The notes beneath the pieces are model-generated. The model was not told the DNA's origin. It made no database searches and saw only the letters and a program-made list of their open reading frames with translations. Positions 6,794 through 7,298 of a stretch of DNA of 7,298 bases are shown piece after piece; the stretch's first letter is position 1; each line of letters opens with the position of its first letter. The DNA comes from DASPKO01 sp035628055 (GTDB lineage Bacteria > Planctomycetota > Phycisphaerae > Phycisphaerales > UBA1924). Position numbers and translations under genes: made by a program. The stretch covers positions 1-7,298 of the forward strand of contig DASPKO010000205.1 in NCBI GenBank assembly GCA_035628055.1. Direction: 5' to 3'.

Positions 6794-7054
6794 TCAACCC
6801 CGGCACGACACCTCGAACGATCGGCGCGCGGTCCCCCCGGGGCCGACCGGGAACGTCACCTGCTTCCCGCAGGCCGGGCAGCGGCCCAGGTAGGCGCTCC
6901 CGTCCCGGCTCCGGCAGGCCCGGGCGTAGTGGCCCGAGCACCTGAACCAGAGGCGAAGAAACGTCGCGCGGCGGGCGGAGGCTCCGGGCCCGGCGCTGGG
7001 CGGCGCCGAGGCGAGCTCGACAACATCGCGTGAGTCGGGCATACAAACAGCCAT
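6794..7054 (-). CDS. Small zinc-ribbon-like protein, function unknown
   Basis: This protein of up to 86 aa has a compact C-terminal domain at about 33-84: C39-x2-H42, C47, then C59-x2-C62 (RCPACGK), a turn GPGGT at 71-75 and a final C84. C39/H42 plus C59/C62 could form a four-ligand zinc ribbon; C47 and C84 may be alternative or extra ligands. The segment around 38-58 (RCSGHYARACRSRDGSAYLG) has the look of a conserved core. I recall similar short proteins from planctomycete genomes, unconfirmed. The N-terminal 30 residues are Ala/Pro/Ser-rich and probably disordered, so the start is uncertain: Met1 at 7054 or Met5 at 7042, neither with a convincing ribosome-binding site. A longer open frame overlaps on the same strand (7271-6780) but translates to low-complexity sequence. 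It may be the first gene of the leftward cluster. Confidence 0.75.
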   Translation of the reverse strand: MAVCMPDSRDVVELASAPPSAGPGASARRATFLRLWFRCSGHYARACRSRDGSAYLGRCPACGKQVTFPVGPGGTARRSFEVSCRG

Positions 7055-7230
7055 CGGCCAGACCGTCGTCCGGCCCGAAGCGCGTGCCCCGGTAACGCCA
7101 CTTTGCCGGCCCGGGCCCCGCTCCGGCCGATAGCGGGAAGTGCTCGTGGTCAGGGCCCTTCCGGGCCCGCGACCGGATAGACTTCCGTAACTTACCGCTC
7201 ACTAACTCTGGTTCTTTGCTAGCCCACCCG
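7055..7230. promoter_or_regulatory. Divergent intergenic region, probable promoters in both directions
   Basis: These 176 nt separate the leftward zinc-ribbon gene from a rightward gene start at about 7231. The part from about 7172 to 7220 is visibly AT-richer than anything else in the window, as expected for promoter or leader DNA. I could not identify convincing -35/-10 hexamers or a sigma-54 site on either strand. The role is inferred from divergent layout and base composition only. Confidence 0.45.
7153..7168. repeat. GGGCCC inverted repeat with 4-nt loop
   Basis: GGGCCC at 7153-7158 is repeated at 7163-7168 around TTCC, so a 6-bp all-GC hairpin can form on either strand. Each half is itself a palindrome, so it also counts as a direct repeat spaced by 10 nt. 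Its place between divergent genes suits an operator or leader hairpin, but no T-run follows and chance is possible. Confidence 0.45.
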
Positions 7231-7298
7231 ATGACCGCCGGCACGCTCACCATCCTGCCAGACCCGCCCAAGGCTCCGACTCCCGTGGGCCTGATCGC
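7231..7298 (+). CDS. N-terminal fragment of a divergent gene, product unrecognised
   Basis: An ATG at 7231 opens a frame that runs off the right edge after 22 full codons (MTAGTLTILPDPPKAPTPVG, then Leu-Ile). By count 19 of the 22 codons end in G or C, matching the coding bias of the window, and the peptide is not the Arg/Pro-rich type produced by shadow frames. No good ribosome-binding site is visible before the ATG. An in-frame TTG at 7216 and further upstream codons are open, so the start may differ. Too short for any product call. Confidence 0.5.
   Translation, partial: MTAGTLTILPDPPKAPTPVGLI

Noticed and set aside
7126..7133. GCCGATAG on the plus strand, resembling a sigma-28 -10 element
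   Set aside because: The position expected for the -35 element is CCGGCCCG, with no TAAA, so it is probably a chance match.

Overview
This is a very GC-rich window with extreme G/C bias at third codon positions. Seven genes run in one direction on the minus strand, and one gene fragment enters from the right edge on the plus strand. Nothing in it looks mobile: there are no transposases, tRNAs, rRNAs, CRISPR arrays or attachment sites. The gene set suggests a flagellated planctomycete, possibly Phycisphaerae or a relative. The clues are a FlgN-like chaperone next to a kinase/NtrC-type regulator pair, a 187-residue Cys-containing hypothetical protein and a small zinc-ribbon-like protein. The last two resemble families I remember from planctomycete genomes. 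The assignment rests on recall and was not checked by a search.

Right to left, in the direction of transcription, the minus strand carries: (1) a small Cys-rich zinc-ribbon-like protein (7054-6794); (2) a 187-aa conserved hypothetical protein (6719-6156); (3) a 287-aa lipoprotein (6159-5296); (4) an 840-aa membrane-anchored TPR protein (5171-2649); (5) a 160-aa FlgN-like export chaperone (2652-2170); (6) a soluble histidine kinase with no sensor domain (2173-1163); (7) a sigma-54-dependent NtrC-family response regulator (1166 to beyond the left edge, missing its C-terminal DNA-binding domain). Genes 2/3, 4/5, 5/6 and 6/7 each overlap by the 4-nt ATGA stop/start arrangement, so the cluster looks like one or two translationally coupled operons.

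The likely theme of the left two thirds is control of flagellar assembly. A FlgN-type chaperone binds hook-filament junction proteins before export. The kinase and regulator resemble the FleS/FleR, FlrB/FlrC and FlgS/FlgR pairs that switch on sigma-54-dependent middle flagellar genes. If this is right, rod, hook or basal-body genes should lie just beyond the left edge. The TPR protein is coupled to the chaperone and may belong to the same process, but its function cannot be read from sequence. The lipoprotein and the two small Cys-containing proteins upstream have no assignable function.

The right end (7055-7230) is a relatively AT-richer divergent intergenic region with a GGGCCC hairpin. It probably holds promoters for both the leftward cluster and the rightward gene that starts near 7231.
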